Shown here in pieces: positions 39,717 through 48,194 of a stretch of 62,965 nt of DNA. Within the stretch, counting starts at the first letter, position 1. Every line of letters begins with the position of its first letter. Origin of the DNA: Opitutus sp. GAS368. GTDB lineage: Bacteria > Verrucomicrobiota > Verrucomicrobiia > Opitutales > Opitutaceae. The DNA is taken from assembly GCA_945903465.1 (NCBI GenBank), contig CAMDOF010000024.1, positions 1 to 62,965 on the forward strand. The letters run 5' to 3'. The position numbers were made by a program, and so were the translations under genes. Under the pieces are notes generated by a model. The model was not told the origin of the DNA and made no database searches. It saw only the letters and a program-made list of their open reading frames with translations.

Positions 39717-41282
39717 ATGATCCCACATCCCCTTCCTGTCTCTCTGCTCGCGATCGTCTTTGGTCTGGGCGCGTCGCTGTCTGGTGCCGCCGAGCGCGTG
39801 CTCTTCGCCTTCGACGACCACAGCATCCCCTGGCAGCACAATTTGAAACTCACGCTGGTCGCCGCGGAAAAGCATCCGGCCAACCCGGTGCTGCGCCGGG
39901 GGCCGCCGGGCGCTCCGGACCACGGCCACGCGGTGCTCTATGGCTCCGTGATCAAGGACGGAGACAGGTTCCGGATGTGGTACCTCGGCATGTTCGAAAC
40001 CGAGATCAAAGGCGGGCAGGCTCCCGGTTACTGGCGGCCGATGTGCTATGCCGAGAGCACCGACGGAATCAACTGGACGAAGCCCGGGTTGGGGCTGGTC
40101 GAGTTCAACGGCAGCAAGGCGAACAATATATGCCTGATCGAGGGCGAACCTCATTCGCTCACCCGCGTAAATGATTTCCTTAGCGTCCTGCACGAACCGG
40201 ACGACCCCGATCCCAGCCGGCGCTACAAGGCGGCCTTCATTGCACACGTGCCGTACGACGAGGTGCGCGGCGGCATGAGTCAGGTCGGAGTTAAGGAAAA
40301 ACGGGTGTGCGCCACCATCGCGGCAGTGAGTGCCGATGGTCTGAAATGGAAGGTCGTGGGCGATCGCCCGGCGAATGCGGGCGGCGAACGCTTCGAGGTC
40401 TCGGGCCTTTATCGGTTCGGCGATTTCTACTACACCCCCGGCCAGCTCATTGCCCCGTGGGGCTGGCGGCCCGACGGCAGTGACGGTGGCCGGATCATGC
40501 TGACCTATCGCTCGGCTGATTTCGTGCACTGGTCGCAGGCCAAGTCGTTTTCCTTCGCCCGGCCGGGCCAGCTCACCCAACCACGCGTCGCCGGGCAGCA
40601 GACCCACATGGGTGCCGGCATTTGGAATCGGGGCAACGTCCTCGTGGGTGTCTACGGCATCTGGCAGGATGCACCGACGCCGCCGCCCAAGGGGAAGTCG
40701 CACAATTTCGGCGTGCGCATCGATCTCGGGCTGGTCGTGAGCAACGACGGCATCCATTTCCGCGAGCCGGTGGCAGACTTCAAAGTGATTTCCCGGGGTG
40801 GGGACGGGGAGTGGGACAACATCGCCTTGTTGCAGGGGCACGCGTTCGTGAACGAGGGCGACCGAACGATGATCTGGTATTCGCACTGGGACACCGGGGG
40901 CACGCTGCAGTCGATGGAAATCGGGCTCGCGACGCTGCGCCGGGACGGCTTCGGCCACTTCTCGAGCAAGGACGACCGCAATGACGCGCATTTCATCACG
41001 TCCCCGCTTTCGGTAGGGAAGAGCGCGAAAATCCGGCTGAATATCGATGGGGTTTCCGCTGACGCCCCGTTGATGGTCGAGTTGCTGGACGCCCGCGATC
41101 AGCCGCTGCGCGGCTATTCGGGAACGGCGGCTGCTCGCATCGTTGCGAACGGAATTCAACAGGACGTCGTGTGGCCCCAGAGCCGCGCGGCGACCCTGCC
41201 CGCGGGCCAGCCGCTCGCGGTGAAAGTGGTATTTCCGGTCAACAGCAAGGCACGCGTGTTCGCGGTTTACGTGATTGAATGA
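39717..41282 (+). CDS. Secreted beta-propeller protein related to GH32/GH43/GH130-type hydrolases (copy 1)
   Basis: 521 residues with a signal peptide (LPVSLLAIVFGLGASLSGAA, cleavage near 24). The body shows repeated propeller blades: 'DGDRFRMWYLGMF' with 'YAESTDGINWTKPGLGLV', LVVSNDGIHFREP and RTMIWYSHWDTGG. This is the pattern of five-bladed beta-propeller glycosidase-like proteins common in Planctomycetota and Verrucomicrobiota. The catalytic acidic residues cannot be assigned with confidence, so enzyme activity is uncertain. The C-terminal 90 residues form a small beta-domain. It follows the fusion protein by 33 bp and overlaps the next gene by 4 bp (ATGA). Confidence 0.72.
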   Translation: MIPHPLPVSLLAIVFGLGASLSGAAERVLFAFDDHSIPWQHNLKLTLVAAEKHPANPVLRRGPPGAPDHGHAVLYGSVIKDGDRFRMWYLGMFETEIKGGQAPGYWRPMCYAESTDGINWTKPGLGLVEFNGSKANNICLIEGEPHSLTRVNDFLSVLHEPDDPDPSRRYKAAFIAHVPYDEVRGGMSQVGVKEKRVCATIAAVSADGLKWKVVGDRPANAGGERFEVSGLYRFGDFYYTPGQLIAPWGWRPDGSDGGRIMLTYRSADFVHWSQAKSFSFARPGQLTQPRVAGQQTHMGAGIWNRGNVLVGVYGIWQDAPTPPPKGKSHNFGVRIDLGLVVSNDGIHFREPVADFKVISRGGDGEWDNIALLQGHAFVNEGDRTMIWYSHWDTGGTLQSMEIGLATLRRDGFGHFSSKDDRNDAHFITSPLSVGKSAKIRLNIDGVSADAPLMVELLDARDQPLRGYSGTAAARIVANGIQQDVVWPQSRAATLPAGQPLAVKVVFPVNSKARVFAVYVIE

Positions 41283-42835
41283 CGACGATGCGCCCAACGC
41301 TGCGAATCCCGATGCCGCCGGTCGCCGTGTTATTTGCGGGTCTGGCTTTCGCGCATACGGCCGGGACGTCGGCTGCGCCGTCATTCCCGGAAGCGACGGT
41401 CGCGATGGGCGGCCGGCGGGAGCTGTTCATCGATCGCCATCTGATCGATCGGATGGAAGGTGTTGAGCTGCGCTTGACCCAGCCGGTGAACAGGGGGCCG
41501 GTGCTGACGTTCGATGCGCCGTGGGACGGCCGTTATTCTGCCTACGTAACCGTGCTTAAGGACGGTCCGGTGTACCGGATGTATTACCGTGGCAAGCCCA
41601 ACGCGACTGCCGACGGCTCCGAGGACGAGACGACTTGCTACGCCGAATCGACTGACGGAATTCAATGGCGGAAACCGGAGCTCGGGCTGTGCGAGGTGAA
41701 CGGCCGTAAAAACAACAACGTGATCCTGGACAAGAGTGCCGGGCCGATTCCACACAACTTTACCCCTTTTCTGGACATACGGCCCGGCATTGGGTTGGAC
41801 GAGCGCTTCAAGGCGCTCGGCGGCCTCTTCGACATGGCCGGTCACCGTTCGAGCGGTGGTCTGGTCGCGCTGGTTTCGGCCGACGGCATTCGCTGGCGCC
41901 GACTGCGAAATTTTGCGGTGATCACAAAGGAAAATTATCAGGTGCAGTTCTCGGATGCCACCATGAGCCCCGCGTTCTGGTCCGAGCACGAGCAATGCTA
42001 TGTGGCGTTCATCCGCACCTGGAAAGATGATGGCACCAACACGCGCAGCGGCTGGGGCGGAAACATCCGCTGGGTGGGACGCGTAACCTCGCTGGACTTC
42101 ATTCACTGGTCGAAGGTCGAGATGATGGACTTCGGCAACGTTCCGACGGAGCAGCTTTATAGTAATACTACGAGTCCCTATTTTCGCGCGCCTCATCTTT
42201 ATATCGGTTTGGCGCCGCGCATCGTCTTCAATCGAACGGTAATCTCTTCGGCTGAGGCGTCGCGTATCGGGCTGGATCCGAAATACAGCCGCGATTCCTC
42301 CGAGCCGGTGCTGATCACCAGCCGGGGCGGCACCCGCTACGACCGGACTTTCATGGAGGCGTGGATTCGAAACGGTATCGGCGCGGAGCATTGGAGCTCA
42401 CGCAACAACTATCCCGCGTTGAACATCGTTCCCACCGGTCTGACCGAGATGTCATGCTACGTGCTCCATTCCTATGGCCAGCCCGCCTGCCATCTCGTGC
42501 GCTACACCCTCGAGACCGACCGCCTGGCGTCGGTGAACGCGCGGTTTAAGGGCGGCGAGTTCGTCACCAAGCCGCTGACGTTCGCGGGCCACGCTCTTGC
42601 CCTGAACTTCTCGACCTCGGTGGCGGGCGGCATCCGCGTGGAAATACAGGACGCAACCGGCACACCGATCCAGGGCCACACGCTGGCTGATTCGGTTGAA
42701 CTCATCGGCAACGAAATCGAGCGAGTGGTCGCCTGGAAGGGCGGAAGCGATCTTGGCCAATTGAGAATGCCCGTACGGTTGCGGTTCGTGATGAAAGAGT
42801 CAGACCTTTATGCGTTGCGCTTCTCCTCTCCCTGA
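41279..42835 (+). CDS. Secreted beta-propeller protein related to GH32/GH43-type hydrolases (copy 2)
   Basis: 518 residues, signal peptide near 10-32 (PPVAVLFAGLAFAHTAGTSA). It is a paralogue of the preceding gene: both have the blade motif 'CYAESTDGIxWxKPxLGLxEx' and a C-terminal beta-domain of similar length. Characteristic here: RRELFIDRHLID near the N-terminus, VYRMYYRGKP, and DSSEPVLITSRGG followed by YDRTFMEAWIRNG. RRELFIDxxLI is a signature I associate with such propellers in this phylum. The function is probably glycan binding or hydrolysis in the periplasm (inference). The ATG overlaps the previous TGA, so it is translationally coupled. Confidence 0.72.
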   Translation: MTTMRPTLRIPMPPVAVLFAGLAFAHTAGTSAAPSFPEATVAMGGRRELFIDRHLIDRMEGVELRLTQPVNRGPVLTFDAPWDGRYSAYVTVLKDGPVYRMYYRGKPNATADGSEDETTCYAESTDGIQWRKPELGLCEVNGRKNNNVILDKSAGPIPHNFTPFLDIRPGIGLDERFKALGGLFDMAGHRSSGGLVALVSADGIRWRRLRNFAVITKENYQVQFSDATMSPAFWSEHEQCYVAFIRTWKDDGTNTRSGWGGNIRWVGRVTSLDFIHWSKVEMMDFGNVPTEQLYSNTTSPYFRAPHLYIGLAPRIVFNRTVISSAEASRIGLDPKYSRDSSEPVLITSRGGTRYDRTFMEAWIRNGIGAEHWSSRNNYPALNIVPTGLTEMSCYVLHSYGQPACHLVRYTLETDRLASVNARFKGGEFVTKPLTFAGHALALNFSTSVAGGIRVEIQDATGTPIQGHTLADSVELIGNEIERVVAWKGGSDLGQLRMPVRLRFVMKESDLYALRFSSP

Positions 42836-44096
42836 ACCCTTGGTCGACCGCGTGGATACGATCTCAAACTCCGAGCCGCTTCCCTCCCGCGCCTGGTTCA
42901 TGGTCGGCCTGCTCTGGCTGGTGGCCTGCCTGAATTATCTGGATCGTTTGATTCTCATCACCATGCGGAGCTCCATCACGAAGGAAATTCCGATGAGCGA
43001 CGCCCAGTTCGGGCTGCTCACCACAGCGTTTTTGGTGAGTTATGCTCTGCTTAGTCCGCTGGGAGGTTTCATCGCGGATCGGATAAATCGGAGCCGGATC
43101 ATCATTTTCGCCCTCTTCGCGTGGTCGGTCGCGACCTGGCTCACCGGCCATGCGACTTCATTCGGCGAGTTGCTACTTTACCGATCGCTGATGGGAATCA
43201 GCGAGGCCTGCTATTTCCCGGCCGCCGCCGCGCTGCTGATGGATTATCACCGCCACGGGACGCGATCGCTGGCCAATGCCATTCACTTGAGTGGAGTCAT
43301 GGTCGGCTCGGGATTGGGCGGCCTGGGTGGGTGGATCGCCGAGCGGCACGACTGGACTTTTGTTTTCCAGATTTTCGGCCTGGCCGGCGTCATCTACTCT
43401 CTCGTGCTGCTGGCACTGTTGCGGGATCGCACCGCGGACGCGGGGCCCGTTGACCCCAGTGGAGGGCAGACGCCACCGATTCGTCTGGGTGAGGCGCTGG
43501 TCAGCCTGTTCAGTCAGAAAGCCTTCGTCCTGGCCCTCGGGTTCTGGGGCCTGCTCGGCCTGGCCTCTTGGGCGCTGATTGGTTGGCTCCCCACCTACCT
43601 CCACGAACAGTTTCAGATGTCGCAGGGCCGCGCCGGCCTGACCGCGCTCGGTTACATTTACTCGGCCAGTCTGGTTGGCATGGTGGTCGGCGGCGTTTGG
43701 GGCGACCGCTGGGGCAGGGTTCATCCTCGGGGCCGCATCCGGGTTGGCATCATCGGGACCTTGCTGGCGGGTCCCGCGGTTCTGCTTGTCGCCAACGCCC
43801 CCGCTCTGGGAATGGTGCTGGCCGGCTTGTTGCTCTACGGCTTGGTCCGTCCTTTTCCCGACGCCAACATGGTGCCGGTCCTCTGCCAGATTATCGACCG
43901 TCGTTATTTGGCGACCGGCGTCGGCATACTCAACATGTTTGCCACCCTGGTCGGAGGCGCCTCCATTTATGCAGGCGGCGCCCTGCGTGATGCCCATGTC
44001 AGTATCGGCACGGTATTCAACTTTGGCGCCGCGGGCTTTCTCGGGTGTGCGATTCTCGTGTGGCGCATCCGGCCCCAGTCCACCCTCTCCAAATGA
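42810..44096 (+). CDS. MFS transporter, sugar-acid/anion symporter-like
   Basis: Inner-membrane permease of 428 residues with about 12 hydrophobic segments and an MFS layout. A 'NYLDRLIL' segment is in TM1, the loop motif GGFIADRINRSR lies between TM2 and TM3, and 'GGVWGDRWGRVHPRGR' is the equivalent in the second half. It resembles the anion:cation symporter/hexuronate permease group (ExuT/GudP-like). The start at 42810 overlaps the previous gene by 26 bp. In-frame TTG at 42840 or GTG at 42852 are alternatives that would remove the overlap. It would bring the trimmed product from the periplasm to the cytoplasmic enzymes encoded next. Its stop overlaps the next ATG (ATGA at 44093..44096). Confidence 0.9.
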   Translation: MRCASPLPEPLVDRVDTISNSEPLPSRAWFMVGLLWLVACLNYLDRLILITMRSSITKEIPMSDAQFGLLTTAFLVSYALLSPLGGFIADRINRSRIIIFALFAWSVATWLTGHATSFGELLLYRSLMGISEACYFPAAAALLMDYHRHGTRSLANAIHLSGVMVGSGLGGLGGWIAERHDWTFVFQIFGLAGVIYSLVLLALLRDRTADAGPVDPSGGQTPPIRLGEALVSLFSQKAFVLALGFWGLLGLASWALIGWLPTYLHEQFQMSQGRAGLTALGYIYSASLVGMVVGGVWGDRWGRVHPRGRIRVGIIGTLLAGPAVLLVANAPALGMVLAGLLLYGLVRPFPDANMVPVLCQIIDRRYLATGVGILNMFATLVGGASIYAGGALRDAHVSIGTVFNFGAAGFLGCAILVWRIRPQSTLSK

Positions 44097-46426
44097 AGTA
44101 CGCAACCCACCTCAAGGCCCGCGATCAGGACCTCGCCGCCGCGCTCGCGGATTTTCTCCCCGCGGAGATTTACGACATCCATGCTCACCCGTATCACCCG
44201 GACCACTTCGCACCCGGCACGTGGGGCTGGCTCGCCGAAGCGGGCCCGCTGGGCTGCGCCGAACACCGCGCCGCGTTGTTGCGCAGCATGCCGGTGAAGA
44301 CGCTGCACGGGCTGTACTTCGGCATGCCGCATCGATCAGCCGACCGCCCGGCCATCAATGCCTGGGTGGAAAGCGAAGTGAAGCACCAGGGCACGCCGCT
44401 GAGTCGCGCGCTGCTGCTCGCCTCGCCGGCCGACGACCGCGAGCAGGTGGCGGCGGCGTTGCGCAGCGGCCGGTTCTGCGGGTTAAAAGTGTACCATTGC
44501 TACGCGGATCGGCCCGACACGATGAACGCGACCGTCGAGCAGTTCGCGCCCGAATGGATGTGGGAGCTTCTCCACGACGTGCGGGGCTGCCTCATGCTCC
44601 ACATCGTGCGCAACGGGGCGATCGCCGATCCGGAGAACCAGGGTTCGCTGCGGCGGTTGTGCCGGGCCTATCCGCACGCCCGGCTGATCCTCGCGCATGT
44701 GGCCCGGAGCTTCAACTATCGCAACGCCCGCGAAGGCCTGCGCGCCATCGCCGATCTCGATCACGCGGTCGTCGACACGTCAGCGGTGTGCGAAACGGAG
44801 GCGTTTCGGGCAGCGCTGGAAATACTCGGGCCGCGTCGCGTGTTGTGGGGTTCGGATTTCGCGGTGAGCGAACTCCGCGGGCGCTGCGTCACGACGGGCT
44901 CACAGTTCTTCTGGCTGCATCCGGAACTTATCCGCCCCGAGCACCAAGCCGCGACCGCCAGCGAGATGACCTTGGTCGGCATTGAATCGCTGGTATGTCT
45001 GAAGGAAGCGTGCGAAGACGCCGGTCTGACGCGAACGGATATTCAGGATATTTTCCTCAACAATTCTTTGCGCACGCTCGCTCCACATTTGCCGAAAACC
45101 GCGGCATCTGCGGAGCCGACCGGGCCGAGCCTGTGGCAGCGCGCGCGACAGGTGATCTCCGGCGGAACCGGCCTGCTCTCGAAACGGGCGGAGATGTTCG
45201 ATGCGCAGCAGTGGCCGTCGTATTTCTCCCGGTGCTCGGGCTGCGAGGTCTGGGATCTGGAGGATCGGCGCTATCTGGATTTTGCGGGTGGGATCGGCGC
45301 CGTGCTGCTCGGCTATGCCGATCCGGACGTGACCGCGGCGGTCCGTCGCCGGATTTCGCTCGGCTCCTATTGCTCGCTGGTGAGTCCGCAGGAGGTTGCA
45401 CTGGCCGAACAACTGCTCGCGCTGCACCCCTGGGCCGGCAAGGTTCGGTATGCGCGCGGGGGCGGCGAGGCGATGACCATGGCGGTTCGGATCGCGCGGG
45501 CGGCGACCGGTCGCAGCGGGGTCGCTTTCTGCGGGTATCACGGCTGGCACGACTGGTATCTCGCGGCGAATCTCGGCGAGAGCGACGCGCTGAAAGGCCA
45601 CTTGCTGCCCGGACTCGAGCCCTGCGGCGTGCCGCGCGAATTGCGCGGGACGTCCATTCCCTTCCGCTACAACGATCTCCCGTCGCTCGATCGCGCGCTG
45701 CAGCAGCTCGGGGAAAACATCGCCGCGATCGTGATGGAACCGATGCGCTCGCAGCTGCCGCAGGACAATTTCCTCGGAGAGGTCGCGGCGCGCTGCCGGG
45801 CCGCCGGCGCGGTCCTCGTCGTTGACGAGGTCACGAGCGGGCTCCGTTACGGTTTTCCCGGCGCGATGTCTCGTTTTGGCATTGCGCCCGACATCGCCGT
45901 CTACGCCAAGGCGATGAGCAACGGGTTTCCTTTTGCCGCCGTGGTGGGCCGAGATGAAATCATGAAAAGTGCGGACCACAGCTTTATTTCGTCCAGCTAC
46001 TGGACGGATGGAGTTGGTCCGGCCGCGGCGCTGGCAGTCTTGGAAAAAGTGCAGCGGCTGCGGGCGCACGAGCGGGTGTGGGCGAGCGGCGAAAAGCTGC
46101 AGAGCGCTCTCCGGGTCCTCGCGGCGCGTCACCCGCTTTGCCGGCTGGTGGTCGGCGGCATGCCGGCGACGCCGTCGATGACCTTCGACCTCGGCGCCGA
46201 CGCTCCGCTCGCGCAGGCCCTTTACTCGCGCAAAATGCAGGAGCGGGGCGTGCTGGTCGGGACCTATCATTATCTCATGGTGGCTCACGAGGAGTCGCAT
46301 ATCGCGCTGCTGCTCGAGGCGATGGCGGCGGTCTTGCCCGAAATCGATCGAGTCATCGAAGACGGCAAGCTGGCCGAGGAGGCCGGCGTTCCGCGTGGCC
46401 AACGGGGCTTTGCTCGATTGGCATGA
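44093..46426 (+). CDS. Fusion of amidohydrolase-family enzyme and class III (GSA-like) aminotransferase
   Basis: 777 residues, cytoplasmic, from the ATG at 44093 that overlaps the transporter stop. Residues 1-345 are an amidohydrolase-2 TIM barrel: metal motif YDIHAHPYH (His30, His32), GLKVYHCYAD near 132, LHIVRNGA near 170, LILAHVARS near 200 and strand-8 VLWGSDFAV near 260. Residues of about 355-777 are a PLP-dependent class III aminotransferase close to glutamate-1-semialdehyde aminomutase: GGGEAMTMAVRIAR, YHGWHDWY near 483, VVDEVTSGLRYG near 578 and the PLP Lys in YAKAMSNG near 605. Both halves keep their key residues. A single polypeptide linking hydrolysis or lactone opening to transamination suggests channelling of an aminated sugar-acid intermediate (inference). 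It ends in an ATGA overlap with the next gene. Confidence 0.88.
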   Translation: MKYATHLKARDQDLAAALADFLPAEIYDIHAHPYHPDHFAPGTWGWLAEAGPLGCAEHRAALLRSMPVKTLHGLYFGMPHRSADRPAINAWVESEVKHQGTPLSRALLLASPADDREQVAAALRSGRFCGLKVYHCYADRPDTMNATVEQFAPEWMWELLHDVRGCLMLHIVRNGAIADPENQGSLRRLCRAYPHARLILAHVARSFNYRNAREGLRAIADLDHAVVDTSAVCETEAFRAALEILGPRRVLWGSDFAVSELRGRCVTTGSQFFWLHPELIRPEHQAATASEMTLVGIESLVCLKEACEDAGLTRTDIQDIFLNNSLRTLAPHLPKTAASAEPTGPSLWQRARQVISGGTGLLSKRAEMFDAQQWPSYFSRCSGCEVWDLEDRRYLDFAGGIGAVLLGYADPDVTAAVRRRISLGSYCSLVSPQEVALAEQLLALHPWAGKVRYARGGGEAMTMAVRIARAATGRSGVAFCGYHGWHDWYLAANLGESDALKGHLLPGLEPCGVPRELRGTSIPFRYNDLPSLDRALQQLGENIAAIVMEPMRSQLPQDNFLGEVAARCRAAGAVLVVDEVTSGLRYGFPGAMSRFGIAPDIAVYAKAMSNGFPFAAVVGRDEIMKSADHSFISSSYWTDGVGPAAALAVLEKVQRLRAHERVWASGEKLQSALRVLAARHPLCRLVVGGMPATPSMTFDLGADAPLAQALYSRKMQERGVLVGTYHYLMVAHEESHIALLLEAMAAVLPEIDRVIEDGKLAEEAGVPRGQRGFARLA

Positions 46427-48150
46427 CTGGTTCCATGCCATCGACCATGCTTTCATTCGAACGCCGGAACCATGAAGGTGGATCGTACGCTCCGCGCTCG
46501 GTTTCTTGCGTGTCCGTGGACCAGCCGCGCGCGGAGCGCACGGTCCACCTTTGCGACTGCCTCGTTACGGCCTGTTCACTTTACCGCGTGTGGGCGGCGC
46601 TGGCCTTCCTCTCGGTGGCTTTCCTTTGGTGGGCACCGGCCAGAGCCGACGTCAGCGTCCCCGCTCTGTTCGGCGACAACATGGTGATCCAGTCCGAGGC
46701 GCCGTTCGTCATCTGGGGCCGGGCGCCGGAAACTGAGCACGTGGAAATCGAGGTCAGCTGGGGTCAGCCGCGGCAGTCCGTGACGGGAGATGCTCAAAGC
46801 AAGTGGCGGGCAAGGTTTGCGCCGCCCGCTGCGGCCGGACCGCACCACATCACGATCCGTGGGCGAAATACGATCGGCATCAAAAACATTCTCTGTGGCG
46901 AGGTGTGGATCTGCGCCGGGCAGTCCAACATGGCGATGCAGATGGCGTATAAGCACAAGGACGACCGGGGCGTACTCAACTACGCGGAGGAAATCGCCGG
47001 GGCGAAGTATCCGGAGGTCCGTTACTTCCTCGTTTCGCGCGAGAAGAATGCTTCCTCGCCGGTGGTCATGACGGACGTGCAGGGTGAGTGGAAGATTTGC
47101 TCTCCGGATACGACGGGTAACTTCTCCGGCGTCGCCTACTTTTTTGGCGAACGACTCCACCGGGCGCTGCGGCGGCCCGTGGGACTCATCGACAACTCCT
47201 GGGGCGGCACTCATATTCAGGCTTGGATGAGCCCGGCGGCGCTCGCGTCGGACCCCGATTTTGCAACGCATGTGGCCTGGGCGAAGAAAGGCATGGAGGA
47301 TTTTCCGGCCGACCAAAAGTTGTACCAGGAAACGTTGCGCGAATGGCAGCAGCAGGGGTCGATTCCGGCGGCGAAGCCGACGCCGCCCTACTGGTCCGCC
47401 GGGCACCGGAACATCCCGTCCGGTCTTTACCATTCGCGGACCGCATCGCTATTTCCCGTTTCGGTAAAAGGAGTGCTCTGGTACCAGGGTGAGGGCAACG
47501 CGGGCAAGGCCTGGCTCTATCAGCGGCTTCTGCCCGCGATGATCCGCGACTGGCGACGCGGCTGGGAACGCGACGATCTGCCGTTCCTCGTCGTGCAACT
47601 GCCCTTGCTCGGGGTGCCGGGTGAACCCGCCAAAATGTACGCGCAGTCCGCGTGGGCGGAGCTGCGCGAGGCGCAATTCCTGACGGCGAAGACCACGCCG
47701 AACGTTGCGTTGGCGGTGGCGCTCGACGCCGGCGAGGATCACATCCATCCGCGCAACAAGCGCCCGGTCGGCGAGCGGCTGGCGCTTCAGGCCTTAGCAA
47801 AAGTCTACGGACATAAACTGGTCTCGTCCGGGCCGCTCTACGCCGAAAGTCGCGTGGAAGGAGACAAAGTGTTTGTCCGGTTTGACGAGATCGGCGCGGG
47901 CTTGCGCACGAGCGACGGCGCGCCGATCAAGGGTTTCGTGCTGGCTGGAGTAGACCGACGATTTCATCCGGCCGAAGCTTCGATCGTCGGTGGCACGGTC
48001 GTGATCCAAAGCGCGCGCGTAAAGGCGCCGGTCGCGGTCAGGTATGCATGGGCTGATTTTCCCGACTGCAATCTCTCCAATCGGGAAGGCCTGCCCGCGT
48101 CTCCGTTTCGTTCCGATCTCTGGCCGGAATTGACTCATGGCCAGAAGTAA
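46423..48150 (+). CDS. Secreted sialate O-acetylesterase-like SGNH hydrolase
   Basis: Removes O-acetyl groups from sugars in the periplasm, by family. From the ATG at 46423 (overlapping the previous TGA) the protein has 575 residues, but the signal peptide (VWAALAFLSVAFLWWAPARA) begins only near 55. The GTG at 46588 directly in front of it may be the true start, because the stretch between carries a hairpin repeat (46477..46549). Motifs: 'DNMVIQSEAPFVIWG' N-terminal domain, CAGQSNMAM near 165 with the nucleophile Ser, LWYQGEGNAG near 353, and the late DHIHPRNKRPVG near 437 with the likely catalytic His. The class fits a polysaccharide-deacetylating accessory enzyme of the surrounding block. 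Confidence 0.87.
   Translation: MTGSMPSTMLSFERRNHEGGSYAPRSVSCVSVDQPRAERTVHLCDCLVTACSLYRVWAALAFLSVAFLWWAPARADVSVPALFGDNMVIQSEAPFVIWGRAPETEHVEIEVSWGQPRQSVTGDAQSKWRARFAPPAAAGPHHITIRGRNTIGIKNILCGEVWICAGQSNMAMQMAYKHKDDRGVLNYAEEIAGAKYPEVRYFLVSREKNASSPVVMTDVQGEWKICSPDTTGNFSGVAYFFGERLHRALRRPVGLIDNSWGGTHIQAWMSPAALASDPDFATHVAWAKKGMEDFPADQKLYQETLREWQQQGSIPAAKPTPPYWSAGHRNIPSGLYHSRTASLFPVSVKGVLWYQGEGNAGKAWLYQRLLPAMIRDWRRGWERDDLPFLVVQLPLLGVPGEPAKMYAQSAWAELREAQFLTAKTTPNVALAVALDAGEDHIHPRNKRPVGERLALQALAKVYGHKLVSSGPLYAESRVEGDKVFVRFDEIGAGLRTSDGAPIKGFVLAGVDRRFHPAEASIVGGTVVIQSARVKAPVAVRYAWADFPDCNLSNREGLPASPFRSDLWPELTHGQK
46477..46549. repeat. Large imperfect hairpin (REP-like) at the 5' end of the esterase gene
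   Basis: Arms of 21 nt at 46477..46497 and 46529..46549 are reverse complements at 19 of 21 positions, flanking a 31-nt loop that itself contains gtcc-gt-ggac. The arms are GC-rich and end ggtgga/tccacc. The form is that of a mobile REP/REPIN-type unit or an mRNA stability element inserted between two coupled genes. Confidence 0.7.
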
Positions 48151-48194
48151 CCGTCCGGCCCGCTTGCGCCAGTTCCGAGCCTTTCGATTCATCC

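Noticed and set aside
38367..41384. 1005-codon minus-strand open frame across two genes
   Set aside because: It spans the end of the fusion protein and the first propeller, both supported by signal peptides and domains. The antisense product is Arg/His-rich and unlike any family.
43675..44985. 436-codon plus-strand frame bridging the MFS gene and the fusion gene
   Set aside because: It is out of frame with both real genes, with Arg/Pro/Ser-rich composition and no motif.
46078..46422. N-terminal extension of the sialate esterase into the aminotransferase gene
   Set aside because: It overlaps conserved aminotransferase sequence in another frame. The coupled ATG at 46423 or the GTG at 46588 fits better.
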